Origin: Rhizobiales bacterium 62-17
GTDB taxonomy: Bacteria > Pseudomonadota > Alphaproteobacteria > Rhizobiales > Beijerinckiaceae
Assembly (NCBI GenBank): GCA_001898965.1
Contig: MKVW01000009.1
Coordinates: 1,010,847 to 1,074,846, forward strand
DNA: 64,000 nt
Direction: 5' to 3'
The notes below the pieces were generated by a model. The model worked only from the letters and a program-made list of their open reading frames with translations, did no database searches and was not told where the DNA came from. Positions within the stretch are counted from its first letter, which is position 1. Each line of letters begins with the position of its first letter. The translations under genes and the position numbers were made by a program. This document shows positions 23,075 through 31,574 of this stretch, in pieces.

Positions 23075-23305
23075 GCCCTGAAAGCCCCTGTTGTCACGGT
23101 TGCATTTGGCGTCTTCGGGAGACACCCGTCAAATTGCAAAAATTTTCGTCATCTTACTGGTAATACGATACTTTTTTCTGCCTGACTGCGCGGTTGAGGT
23201 AACCTTCGGGTAAGGTTGGCCGGTTAGGTTTCGCGTCGTGGCCGCGCCGGATGTTGGGCGGCCGTGGAATCTTGACCCGGTCGCGGCCCGCGACGGAGAC
23301 CCTTC

Positions 23306-23698
23306 ATGACGCTTGCCACCTCCGAGCCGATCCTGATTGTCGACGACTACGCGACGATGCTGAAAATTGTCCGCAGCCTGCTCAGACAGCTCGGTTACGA
23401 GAATGTCGACGATGCGCCCAATGGCGCCGCGGCGCTCGAAATGGTGACGACGAAGCAATATGCGCTGGTCATTTCCGATTGGAACATGGAGCCGATGACC
23501 GGCTACGACCTCCTCATCAAAATGCGCCAGAGCGAAGCCAATGCCGATACGCCCTTCATCATGGTGACGGCGGAATCGAAGGTCGAGAACATCGTCGCCG
23601 CGCGCAAGGCCGGCGTCAGCAACTATCTCGTCAAGCCGTTCAATGCCGCCACTCTGAAGGCGAAGATCGACCAGGTGTTCGGCAAACAGGCGGCTTAA
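23306..23698 (+). CDS. CheY-like single-domain response regulator
   Basis: A 130-residue receiver domain with no output domain. It has DD at 13-14 (ILIVDDYATM), phospho-acceptor D58 (LVISDWNMEPMTG), T88 (FIMVTAES) and K110 (NYLVKPFNA). The DWNMEPMTG and VKPFNAATLKAKI stretches are close to CheY. No chemotaxis genes or kinase are adjacent, so its partner is unknown; it could control flagellar motors or act in a phosphorelay. A 230-base upstream region separates it from the divergent phosphopantetheinyl transferase gene. It converges with the HAD phosphatase gene 12 bases away. Confidence 0.9.
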   Translation: MTLATSEPILIVDDYATMLKIVRSLLRQLGYENVDDAPNGAAALEMVTTKQYALVISDWNMEPMTGYDLLIKMRQSEANADTPFIMVTAESKVENIVAARKAGVSNYLVKPFNAATLKAKIDQVFGKQAA

Positions 23699-23710
23699 GC
23701 CGCCTTCATT

Positions 23711-24640
23711 TCACCAGATCAACTGGCTCATCGAAGCCAGAGGCTCGATTTCATGCTGGCGCAGCAAGGCTGCGAGTGCCGCCTCATCGGGCGGATTGGC
23801 GCGCGGATCGCGCTGGCCGTTGTGCAGTTCCTCGCGATGGATGCCGGATGTGACGAAGATCACGTCGAGCCCTTGTGCGCGTGCGCCCTTGATGTCGGTG
23901 CCGATGCCATCGCCGATCGCCAGGACGCGGCGGCGATCGATCGGCGTGTCGCGTTTCGCCTGCGCCAATTGCAGTGCCCGCTCGTAGATCGGTGCGAACG
24001 GCTTGCCCGCCTGCAATACTTTGCCGCCGTAGTTCTGTTCATAGCGTTGCGCCAGCGCGCCCGAGCACCACACTTCATGATCGCCGACATGCACGACGAT
24101 GTCGGGGTTGGCGCAGATCATGTCCATCTTATGCTGGCGCATCAGGTCGAGGCGCGTGTCATAGTCGGAGGGTTGTTCGGCATCGTCGAACAATCCGGTG
24201 CAGACCACATAGTCGGCTTGATCGAGCGGCACGAGCGGCGGCCGCACGCCCGTGTCGCGTTCGAGGATGTCGAAAAGGGCGATATCGCGTGGCGGCCCGA
24301 TATGATGCAGCGGCTTCAAGCCATGTTCGGCGATGAAGTTCAACGTCACGTCGCCGGAGGTGACGATGCCATCGAAACTGTCGTGCGGCACCCTCAGTCC
24401 GTCGAGCTGCCGCAGCACCGGCGGCGAGGGGCGCGGTGCATTGGTGAGCAGAATGACCGTCGCGCCGTTGGCGCGAAAGCGCGCCAGTGCCTCGACCGCG
24501 GCCGCGAAATGTTCCCGCCCATTGTGGATCACGCCCCAGATGTCGGAGAGGATTACGTCATAGGAGGCCGTGATTGGAGCAATGCTCGTCAGAACGCGCG
24601 GGTGGGAGAGGGGCGTGGGCGTGGTGGGCTGGGAATTCAT
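23711..24640 (-). CDS. HAD superfamily phosphatase, subfamily IIA (TIGR01459 type)
   Basis: A 309-residue cytosolic HAD hydrolase. The catalytic motif I is DIWGVIHNG, motif II is LLTNAP, the conserved lysine lies in AGKPFAPIYERAL, and motif III is IGDGIGTDIKGARAQGLDVIFVTSGIH. The second aspartate of motif I (DxD) is replaced by tryptophan followed by Gly (DIWG), a pattern used by this alphaproteobacterial subfamily. Relatives in the NagD group dephosphorylate nucleotides or sugar phosphates. The substrate is not predictable. It is monocistronic, convergent with the receiver gene and divergent from the binding-protein gene. Confidence 0.85.
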   Translation of the reverse strand: MNSQPTTPTPLSHPRVLTSIAPITASYDVILSDIWGVIHNGREHFAAAVEALARFRANGATVILLTNAPRPSPPVLRQLDGLRVPHDSFDGIVTSGDVTLNFIAEHGLKPLHHIGPPRDIALFDILERDTGVRPPLVPLDQADYVVCTGLFDDAEQPSDYDTRLDLMRQHKMDMICANPDIVVHVGDHEVWCSGALAQRYEQNYGGKVLQAGKPFAPIYERALQLAQAKRDTPIDRRRVLAIGDGIGTDIKGARAQGLDVIFVTSGIHREELHNGQRDPRANPPDEAALAALLRQHEIEPLASMSQLIW

Positions 24641-24747
24641 GGCATGGCGCTAGTGGTCCGATGTGACGGTGTCAAGAATTCTCAGCTTGGCTCAGTCCAC
24701 GGTTCAGCGTTACAACAGACATAATAAAATACGATAGGGAGGCTCGA

Positions 24748-25806
24748 TTGCTAGCAATTCGGCACGACTCGACTGTTTTTGCCTGCGCTCTGACGACTTT
24801 TGTCCTGGCTTCGGCGATCGGAGCAGCAACCGCGCAGGAAACGCCGCAAGATGTCGAAAACTTCTATCGCGGCAAAACCGTTCAGATCATTGTCGGATCC
24901 TCGGCCGGTGGCGGCTATGACACCTATGCGCGGCTGATCGCCCGCCATATGGGCAAGCATGTGCCTGGCAATCCCAACATCATCGTTTCCAACATGCCGG
25001 GCGCGGGCGGCAATGTCGCCGCCAACAACGTTTACAATGTCGCGCCCAAGGATGGCACGGTCATCGGCGCTTTCCAGTCGGGCGTCATTCTTGAACCGCT
25101 TCTCGGCCTGACGCCGGTGAAACATGATCCCAGCAAGTTCCATTATCTCGGCAGCGCCAATGACGATGTTTACATCTGCATCGCGCGCACGGATTCGCCG
25201 GTGCAGACTTTCGACGACATCTTGAAGAAGGATTTGATCGTCGCGGCGAGTGGCTCGAGTTCGACTTCCGATTATCCGGCGGTGCTGAACGCCGTGCTGG
25301 GCGCGAAATTCAAAATCGTTCTGGGTTATCCCGGCAGCCGTGAAATCTCGCTCGCTATCGAGCGCGGCGAAGCGCAGGGCGCCTGCGGGCTCGCCTGGCC
25401 GTCGATCTCGGTGACACAGCCCGGCTGGTTCGACAGCGGCCGCATGAAGGTGATCGTCCAGACCCATGCGACGGGCTATCCCGAATTGAATGCCAAGGGC
25501 GTGCCGCTCGCCGCCACTTTCGCGAAAACCGACGAGCAGAAAGCCATTCTCTCCCTGTTCTTCAGCCAGTCGCGTTTCGGCCGGCCATATGTGTTGGCGC
25601 CGGAGGTGCCTGCGGCGCGCGCGGCAGCCATGCGCAAGGCTTTTGCCGACACGATGGCCGATGCGGATTTCAAGGGTGAAGCAGCCAAAGCGCGTCTCGA
25701 TGTCGATGCAGTGCCGGGCGCCGACGTTCAGGCGCTGGTGAGCAAGGTCTATGCGTCGCCGCCACAAATTATCGCGCGGACAAAACACGCGATCCACGGT
25801 AAATAG
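24748..25806 (+). CDS. Bug/TctC-family periplasmic solute-binding protein (1)
   Basis: A 352-residue periplasmic receptor of the tripartite tricarboxylate transporter (TTT) family. It has a signal peptide ending near GAATAQ, then FYRGKTVQIIVGSSAGGGYDTYARLIARH and NPNIIVSNMPGAGG, the two loops that clamp carboxylates in Bug proteins. TTG at 24748 is preferred as start because AGGGAGG lies five bases upstream. Bug proteins bind organic acids such as citrate, amino acids or aromatic acids. No membrane subunits are adjacent; the fused TctAB permease lies 15 kb downstream. The closest relative in this window is the protein at 52856. It is followed by RidA and an aminotransferase. Confidence 0.87.
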   Translation: MLAIRHDSTVFACALTTFVLASAIGAATAQETPQDVENFYRGKTVQIIVGSSAGGGYDTYARLIARHMGKHVPGNPNIIVSNMPGAGGNVAANNVYNVAPKDGTVIGAFQSGVILEPLLGLTPVKHDPSKFHYLGSANDDVYICIARTDSPVQTFDDILKKDLIVAASGSSSTSDYPAVLNAVLGAKFKIVLGYPGSREISLAIERGEAQGACGLAWPSISVTQPGWFDSGRMKVIVQTHATGYPELNAKGVPLAATFAKTDEQKAILSLFFSQSRFGRPYVLAPEVPAARAAAMRKAFADTMADADFKGEAAKARLDVDAVPGADVQALVSKVYASPPQIIARTKHAIHGK

Positions 25807-25835
25807 CGGGCTCTCAATTTTCTTTAGGAAACACC

Positions 25836-26225
25836 ATGCCGAAATTCATCAATCCGCCGACGCTCATGAAGCCGACCGCCGGCTTTTCGCAAGGCGTCAT
25901 CCATGGTGCCAATGCGCGCCGGCTGATCCTGTCGGGGCAGGTAGGTCAGAAAGCCGACGGCACGCTGCTGGAAGGCATCAAGGCGCAGACCGAACAGGTG
26001 TTCGACAATATCTACGCCCTGATCGAAGCGGCCGGCATGAAGCCGACCGATCTCGTCAAGATCGTCACCTATACGACCGTGCCAGAGGAGATCGGCGCCA
26101 TTCGCGAAGTGCGTCAGCGCCGGCTCAACGGTCATGAGCCAGCGAGCACGTTCGTCGTCGTGCCGCGCCTGGCCAATCCGAAATATCTGATCGAAATCGA
26201 GGGCGAGGCGATCAGCGAGGGCTAG
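25836..26225 (+). CDS. RidA-family protein (reactive imine deaminase)
   Basis: A 129-residue protein of the RidA/YjgF/UK114 family. RidA hydrolyses reactive enamines and imines released by pyridoxal-phosphate enzymes. It shows ILSGQVGQKADGTL, GIKAQTEQVFDNIYALIEAAG and VKIVTYTT. In canonical RidA an arginine near position 105 is needed for deaminase activity; here the equivalent stretch is PASTFVVVPRLANPKYLIEIEGEA, with Arg present in VPRLA. It has AGGA seven bases before the ATG. Its place before an aminotransferase suggests it detoxifies intermediates of amine breakdown. Confidence 0.85.
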   Translation: MPKFINPPTLMKPTAGFSQGVIHGANARRLILSGQVGQKADGTLLEGIKAQTEQVFDNIYALIEAAGMKPTDLVKIVTYTTVPEEIGAIREVRQRRLNGHEPASTFVVVPRLANPKYLIEIEGEAISEG

Positions 26226-26355
26226 CCTCGCTGTGGTCTTTACCCTGATCAAGACTTGATGTCGCGGCGGACGAAGCGCCGCGGCAATGTTCGTTCTGCC
26301 GGGGCCTGCTCTGTGCTACACCGGTCGAAGAGTAGACAGTTCGAGGGAGCGCGTC

Positions 26356-27687
26356 ATGGCGAGTACAGCGACAACCGTACCGAATGATCTTGAAGCCTTC
26401 TGGATGCCGTTCACGGCCAACCGATCCTTCAAGAAGGCGCCGCGCATGCTGGTGCGCGCCAAGGACATGCACTACTGGTCGGGCGATGGTCGCAAGCTGA
26501 TCGATGGCGCGGCGGGCCTGTGGTGCGTCAATGCCGGCCATTCGCGCGACCCCATCGTCAAGGCGATCCAGGATCAGGCGGCAGAGATGGATTTCTCGCC
26601 GCCGTTCCAGTTCGGCAATCCGAAAGCCTTTCAGCTGGCGACGCGTGTCGCCGCCATGGCGCCCGGCGATCTTGATCACGTCTTCTTCGCCAATTCCGGT
26701 TCGGAGGCGGTCGACACCGCGCTCAAGATCGCCATCGCCTTTCACAATGTGAACGGCCAGGGCGCGCGCCAACGTTTGATCGGCCGCGTGCGCGGCTATC
26801 ACGGCGTCGGCTTCGGCGGCATTGCTGTGGGCGGCATGGTGCCGAACCGCAAGATGTTCGGCTCGGCCCTGCCGGCGGTCGATCATCTGCCGGCCACTTA
26901 CAATCGCACTGAACAGGCTTTCTCGCGCGGCGAGCCGGAATGGGGCGGCCATCTCGCCGACGACCTCGAAAACATCGTCGGTCTGCACGATGCCTCGACC
27001 ATCGCCGCCGTCATCGTCGAACCGATGGCTGGCTCCACCGGCGTGCTGCCGGCACCTAAGGGCTATCTGCAGAAGCTGCGGCAGATCTGCGATAAATACG
27101 GCATTCTGCTGATCTTCGACGAAGTCATCACCGGCTTCGGCCGTCTCAGCGCGCCCTTCGCCGCCGAGCGTTATGGCGTGGTACCGGACATGATCTGTTT
27201 CGCCAAGGGCGTGACATCAGGCACCGTGCCGATGGGCGGCGTGATCGTGCGGCGCGGCATCTACGAGGCTTTCATGAAAGGCCCGGAACATGCCGTCGAA
27301 CTGTTCCACGGCTATACCTACTCGGCGCATCCGCTGGCCTGCGCGGCCGGTCTTGCGACGCTTGACGTCTACGAAAAGGAAGATCTGTTCGGCAATGCCA
27401 AGCGGCTCGAGAACCGCTGGGCCGATGCGGTGCATTCGCTGAAAGGTCTGCCCAACGTCGTCGATATCAGAACCATCGGCATCGTCGGCGCGATCGATCT
27501 GGCGCCCAAGCCCGATGCGCCGGGCAAGCGCGGCTTCGAGGTGATGGACGAAACCTTCCATCGCCAGGACGTGCTGATCCGCATTGCGGGTGATTCCATC
27601 GTTCTGTCACCGCCACTCATGCTCAACGAAAACAACATCGACGAAATCATCGACAAGGTCGGCAAGGCGATCAAGGCCATCGCCTGA
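26356..27687 (+). CDS. Class III aminotransferase, beta-alanine/omega-amino acid:pyruvate type
   Basis: A 443-residue pyridoxal-phosphate enzyme of the omega-aminotransferase group. DGAAGLWCVNAGHSR near residue 50, FANSGSEAVDTALKIA near 111, IFDEVITGFGR (D255) and the cofactor lysine K284 (ICFAKGVTSG) are clear. The MPFTANRSFKKAPRM start resembles beta-alanine:pyruvate aminotransferases. It would move an amino group from an omega-amino acid or amine to pyruvate. The ATG at 26356 has GAGGGAG upstream, while an earlier in-frame ATG at 26287 lacks one. Neighbouring RidA and two binding proteins suggest an uptake and breakdown unit for an amine-bearing acid. Confidence 0.9.
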   Translation: MASTATTVPNDLEAFWMPFTANRSFKKAPRMLVRAKDMHYWSGDGRKLIDGAAGLWCVNAGHSRDPIVKAIQDQAAEMDFSPPFQFGNPKAFQLATRVAAMAPGDLDHVFFANSGSEAVDTALKIAIAFHNVNGQGARQRLIGRVRGYHGVGFGGIAVGGMVPNRKMFGSALPAVDHLPATYNRTEQAFSRGEPEWGGHLADDLENIVGLHDASTIAAVIVEPMAGSTGVLPAPKGYLQKLRQICDKYGILLIFDEVITGFGRLSAPFAAERYGVVPDMICFAKGVTSGTVPMGGVIVRRGIYEAFMKGPEHAVELFHGYTYSAHPLACAAGLATLDVYEKEDLFGNAKRLENRWADAVHSLKGLPNVVDIRTIGIVGAIDLAPKPDAPGKRGFEVMDETFHRQDVLIRIAGDSIVLSPPLMLNENNIDEIIDKVGKAIKAIA

Positions 27688-27722
27688 TCGACCGGCGCGA
27701 CATCAATCTGTGGGGGGAGAGA

Positions 27723-28694
27723 ATGAAACGCCGCGCTTTCTTTGCTGCCATTGCATTGGCCATGGCGACCGCCACAGGTGCCCTGGCGCAGGATGCCTAT
27801 CCGTCGCGGCCCGTCACTTGGGTCGTGCCCTATGCGGCGGGCGCGCCCGCCGACATCGCCTTTCGTAAGATTGCTGAGGGCATGACGGGGCCTTTAGGCG
27901 CCACCATCGTGGTGATGAACCGTCCCGGTGCCGCCGCTACCATCGGCACCACCGAAGTGGCGAAAGCCAAGCCCGACGGCTACACCATTCTGGCGACATT
28001 AAACGATCCCCTGGTCTCGCTCGTCGCGCTGATGGATCCCTTGCCTTACGATCCGGCGAAGGATTTCACCTTCGTCACCAAGCTCACCCAGAGCAAGGCG
28101 GCGATGATCGCGGGTCCTCACATCAAAGCGCGCACCTTGCGTGAGCTGATCGACGAGGCGAAGAGCATGCCGCAGGGCATGGCCTATGGTTCGTTCGGCG
28201 TCGGCTCGTTTCCGCATATCATCATGGAAGCGCTCGGGCGGCGCACCGGCGCGAAATTCGTCAACGTCAATTATCGCGGCAGCCCGCAAGCCATTCAGGA
28301 ATTGCTGAGTGGCCAGATCGGCGTCACCTTCGGTGCGGCCGCCGCCATGCAATATATCAAGGAAGGCAAGATCAAGCTGATCGCCCAGCTCGGCGAGGAC
28401 CGCGGCCTGTTGAGCGACGTACCGACCTTCTCTGAATCGGGTTTCAACGACGTGCTGCTGACCACGCCGCTCTGGTCGGGGCTGGTGGCGCCCGCCGGCA
28501 CGCCGCGCGCCGCGATCGATAAACTCGTCGCTGCCGCGAAAGTCTCGCTCGCGCGCAAGGACGTGCAGGATTTCCTGGTCGCCATCGCTTTCGAGCGGGT
28601 CGGCAATTCGCCTGAGGAATTTGCCGCTCAGTGGCGCAAGGAATATGAGACCGTGCCGGCGGCCATCAAGAGTTTAGGCATTACCGCCAATTGA
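27723..28694 (+). CDS. Bug/TctC-family periplasmic solute-binding protein (2)
   Basis: A 323-residue binding protein of the TTT family, from a different branch than the copies at 24748 and 52856. It has a signal peptide ending near GALAQ, then YPSRPVTWVVPYAAGAPADIAFRKIAEG and VMNRPGAAATIGTTEVAKAKPDGYT, the standard Bug sequence layout. KFVNVNYRGSPQAIQELLSGQIGV is the second family block. GGGGAGAGA precedes the ATG. It lies 35 bases after the aminotransferase and is probably in the same operon. The ligand is unknown but likely a carboxylate. Confidence 0.88.
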   Translation: MKRRAFFAAIALAMATATGALAQDAYPSRPVTWVVPYAAGAPADIAFRKIAEGMTGPLGATIVVMNRPGAAATIGTTEVAKAKPDGYTILATLNDPLVSLVALMDPLPYDPAKDFTFVTKLTQSKAAMIAGPHIKARTLRELIDEAKSMPQGMAYGSFGVGSFPHIIMEALGRRTGAKFVNVNYRGSPQAIQELLSGQIGVTFGAAAAMQYIKEGKIKLIAQLGEDRGLLSDVPTFSESGFNDVLLTTPLWSGLVAPAGTPRAAIDKLVAAAKVSLARKDVQDFLVAIAFERVGNSPEEFAAQWRKEYETVPAAIKSLGITAN

Positions 28695-28705
28695 CCGGCC
28701 AAATA

Positions 28706-28751
28706 ATCGGTCTTGCCTATTAAAGTGCGACAAATGATCGATTAGACATAT
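28706..28751 (+). promoter_or_regulatory. Possible OxyR-like half sites upstream of catalase
   Basis: Two copies of ATCG-N7-(C/A)TAT occur at 28706-28720 and 28737-28751, resembling the ATAG-N7-CTAT half sites of OxyR. The copies are 31 bases apart rather than the 22 expected of a full site, so this is a weak prediction. Confidence 0.3.
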
Positions 28752-28803
28752 TCCAATCTTTAGGTCATTCTCGCCCCAATCTTTGAACAAGCAGATCGCT
28801 GAA

Positions 28804-30261
28804 ATGTCCGAGAAAAAACTAACCACCACAGCCGGTTCGCCCGTCTCCGACAATCAAAATTCGCTGACCGCCGGCGCGCAGGGTCCCGTCCTCATGCAGG
28901 ACTGGCAATTGGTGGAAAAGCTCGCCCATCAGAACCGCGAGCGTATTCCTGAGCGCGTCGTTCACGCCAAGGGCTGGGGCGCTTTCGGCACGTTCACGGT
29001 CACCAACGACATTTCCAAATACAGCCGCGCCAAAATCTTCGCGGAGGTCGGCAAGACGACGGAAATGCTGGCGCGTTTCTCGACGGTTGCCGGCGAACAA
29101 GGTGCCGCCGATGCCGAACGCGACGTGCGCGGTTTCGCGCTGAAGTTTTATACCGACGAAGGCAATTGGGATCTGGTCGGCAACAACACCCCGGTGTTCT
29201 TCGTCCGCGACCCGCTGAAATTTCCCGACTTCATTCACACGCAGAAGCGCCATCCGCGCACCAATCTGCGCTCTCCGACGGCGATGTGGGATTTCTGGTC
29301 GCTGTCGCCGGAAAGCCTGCATCAGGTGACGATCCTGTTCTCGGATCGCGGCCTGCCCGTCGCGCCGATGTTCATGAACGGCTACGGCTCGCACACCTAT
29401 TCCGTCTGGAACAAGGCGGGCGAGCGTTTTTGGGTGAAGTTCCATTTCAAGACCCGCCAAGGCCATCGCCATTACACCAATGCGGAAGCCGCCAAGATCA
29501 TCGGCGAGTCGCGCGAGACCTATCAGGAACATCTGTTCGGTACGATCGAGCGGCGCGAATTCCCGTCCTGGGACGTCAAGATCCAGGTCATGCCGGAACT
29601 CGACATCGACAGGCATTGGTACAATCCCTTCGACCTGACGAAGGTCTGGCCGCATGGCGACTATCCGCTGATCGATGTCGGCGTGATCGAGTTGAACCGC
29701 AATTCCGAGAACTATTTCACCGAGATCGAGCAGGCGGCCTTCTCGCCCTCCAACGTGGTGCCGGGCATCAGCTTCTCGCCCGACAAGATGCTGCAGGCGC
29801 GCGTCTTCTCCTATGCCGACGCGCATCGCTATCGCCTCGGCACGCATTATGAATCGCTGCCGGTCAACGCGCCGCGTACGCCCGTCCATAACTATCACAA
29901 GGACGGCGCGATGCGTTTCTTCAAGAACGACAGCGGCAATCCGGACGCCTATTACGAGCCCAATTCCTTCGGCGGCCCGGTTGAAGATCCCTCGGTGAAG
30001 GAACCGCCGCTGCTCATCACCGGCGATGCCGATCGTTGGAATCATCGCGACGGCAACGACGATTATCGCCAGCCGCGTGCTCTGTTCGAACTGTTCAATG
30101 CCGGGCAGAAGCAGCGCCTGTTCTCCAACATCGCTGCCTCCATGGGGGGCGTGCCGAAGGAGATCATCGAGCGGCAGCTTTCCCAGTTCGAGAAGGTCCA
30201 TCCCGATTATGCAGCCGGTGTGCGCCGGGCCTTGGGGCTCGAGCTCGTCGGAGCGGAATAA
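28804..30261 (+). CDS. katA: Monofunctional haem catalase (small-subunit type)
   Basis: A 485-residue haem catalase that decomposes hydrogen peroxide to water and oxygen. The catalytic distal His54 ([12 protein letters not shown]) and Asn127 ([10 protein letters not shown]) and the proximal haem ligand Tyr337 ([14 protein letters not shown]) are present. The length of about 480-500 residues and absence of a C-terminal flavodoxin-like domain place it in the small-subunit clade. A TTG seven codons earlier (28783) is possible, but the ATG at 28804 gives the usual [21 protein letters not shown] start. No signal peptide is seen, so it is probably cytosolic. A strong hairpin terminator follows. Confidence 0.95.
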   Translation: MSEKKLTTTAGSPVSDNQNSLTAGAQGPVLMQDWQLVEKLAHQNRERIPERVVHAKGWGAFGTFTVTNDISKYSRAKIFAEVGKTTEMLARFSTVAGEQGAADAERDVRGFALKFYTDEGNWDLVGNNTPVFFVRDPLKFPDFIHTQKRHPRTNLRSPTAMWDFWSLSPESLHQVTILFSDRGLPVAPMFMNGYGSHTYSVWNKAGERFWVKFHFKTRQGHRHYTNAEAAKIIGESRETYQEHLFGTIERREFPSWDVKIQVMPELDIDRHWYNPFDLTKVWPHGDYPLIDVGVIELNRNSENYFTEIEQAAFSPSNVVPGISFSPDKMLQARVFSYADAHRYRLGTHYESLPVNAPRTPVHNYHKDGAMRFFKNDSGNPDAYYEPNSFGGPVEDPSVKEPPLLITGDADRWNHRDGNDDYRQPRALFELFNAGQKQRLFSNIAASMGGVPKEIIERQLSQFEKVHPDYAAGVRRALGLELVGAE

Positions 30262-30262
30262 A

Positions 30263-30292
30263 AAAGGGCGCCGCGCGGCGCCCTTTCCTTTT
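30263..30292. terminator. Bidirectional intrinsic terminator after katA
   Basis: AAAGGGCGCCGC (30263-30274) pairs with GCGGCGCCCTTT (30275-30286), flanked by A and T runs. It lies between two convergent genes and can serve both. Confidence 0.9.
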
Positions 30293-30306
30293 CAAACTCG
30301 ATCATC

Positions 30307-31374
30307 TCATTCCGCCGCTTGCGGCATGGACGCCCGTTCCTCGTCGAGCGCCTTCTGGAAGGCGCGGCGCGCATGGGTGAGCGCATTATCGGCCTTGATG
30401 GCGAGCAGCGGGCGATCCGGATCGGCATCGAGACGCTGCTGCTGGCCTTCCATGATCACCACGTCCTCCACGAAGGTCGGATAGACTTCCGTATAGAGTT
30501 CGTCGGTGGCCGTGGGATCGTCTTGCCGGTAGCCGTTGGCGGCCGACCAGAAATAGAACGAGGTGTTTTCCGTCTCCGGCGTGATGCCGTGATAGAGCAG
30601 CAGGTGAAAGCCGTCCTGGTCGCGATTTTCATAGGCGCCACGGCCCACTTCCAACGCGCCTGACCACTGCCGCACGCTGCCGGGCACGATATATTCGAAC
30701 TCCTGCCAGCGATCGATCTTGCCGGTGAAACCGGCGCCCTTCACATAGGTCGGCGGCGGCAGTGCATCGAGCATCCAGCGGATATAGCGCGCACCATGTT
30801 CGGTGCGCTCGGTTTCCATCTTGGCGTTGACATGCGCCTTGGGATTGCCGCCGATCGTCTTGGTGTGGACGTAGCCCAGATGAGTCAGGTCCATCAGATT
30901 GTCGATCATCATCATATAATTGATCTTGATCGGCATCGTTGCCTTGCGATGCGGATATTTCTTCGGATCGTCGTGGTAGTGCCAGTCGACGATCTTACTT
31001 TCGTCGGCGAGCGCCGGATCGCCCATCCATACCCAGATGAACTCCTGCCGTTCGACGACCGGATGCGACTTCACTTTTGCCATCGGCGGAATGTTGTCTT
31101 GACCGGGAATCTCGACGCACTTGCCGTTCACGTCGAAGACGAGGCCGTGATAGCCGCACTGCAGGCCATTCTCGACGACCTTGCCGTGCGAGAGCGGCGC
31201 GCCGCGATGGCAGCAGCGATCTTCAACGCAACCAACCTTGCCGTTGGCATCGCGAAAGAACAGCAGCGCTTCGTTCATGATGGTGCGTGCGAGCATGCCG
31301 TCTTTCAGCTCGTCGTTCCACGCGGCTTGATACCAGGCGTTTCTCAGAAACGGGGCATTCACCTTGTCGCTCAT
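30307..31374 (-). CDS. Rieske non-haem iron oxygenase, vanillate O-demethylase-like
   Basis: A 355-residue oxygenase alpha subunit. The Rieske [2Fe-2S] site is C54-x-H56 (CCHRGAPLSHG) and C73-x2-H76 (CGYHG). The mononuclear iron site is in DNLMDLTHLGYVH with H165 and H170. The layout and length match the VanA/PobA type (toluene-sulfonate or vanillate demethylases), which demethylate or hydroxylate aromatic acids and draw electrons from a separate reductase. No reductase gene is adjacent, so it must use a distant one. The substrate cannot be named. A stem-loop-rich 194-base gap precedes it. Confidence 0.88.
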   Translation of the reverse strand: MSDKVNAPFLRNAWYQAAWNDELKDGMLARTIMNEALLFFRDANGKVGCVEDRCCHRGAPLSHGKVVENGLQCGYHGLVFDVNGKCVEIPGQDNIPPMAKVKSHPVVERQEFIWVWMGDPALADESKIVDWHYHDDPKKYPHRKATMPIKINYMMMIDNLMDLTHLGYVHTKTIGGNPKAHVNAKMETERTEHGARYIRWMLDALPPPTYVKGAGFTGKIDRWQEFEYIVPGSVRQWSGALEVGRGAYENRDQDGFHLLLYHGITPETENTSFYFWSAANGYRQDDPTATDELYTEVYPTFVEDVVIMEGQQQRLDADPDRPLLAIKADNALTHARRAFQKALDEERASMPQAAE

Positions 31375-31448
31375 GTCTTGACCCTCCCGTCGCGACCGAT
31401 CGTGGCGGGAGATTAGAAGGCCAATAATTTAAGCGCAAGCGGCGCTGT

Positions 31449-31466
31449 TGATCGCATCAGCGATCA
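31449..31466. repeat. Perfect inverted repeat upstream of the Rieske oxygenase gene
   Basis: TGATCGC (31449-31455) and GCGATCA (31460-31466) form a 7-bp stem with a four-base loop, about 75 bases upstream of the oxygenase start. It may be an operator or an RNA hairpin. A second small palindrome, AATCCC-AAC-GGGATT, lies nearby. Confidence 0.45.
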
Positions 31467-31540
31467 GCGGCGAAGAATACGGGCCAATCCCAACGGGATT
31501 CTGCCCATATCCGGATATCGGACAGCTTTGAGTCTGTGGT

Positions 31541-31574
31541 GCGCCGGGCTTTTAGGAGCGCCAGGCTTTTAGTA
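31541..31574. repeat. 17-base tandem duplication over a stop codon
   Basis: GCGCCGGGCTTTTAGGA (31541-31557) is repeated as GCGCCAGGCTTTTAGTA (31558-31574), 15 of 17 bases alike. The second copy contains the stop codon of the lipoprotein gene (31569-31571). Confidence 0.7.

Noticed and set aside
26250..26290. Another copy of the GCGAAGCG-type repeat before the aminotransferase
   Set aside because: Only GACGAAGCGCCGCGGCAAT is shared with the 37107 element, too little to call a copy.
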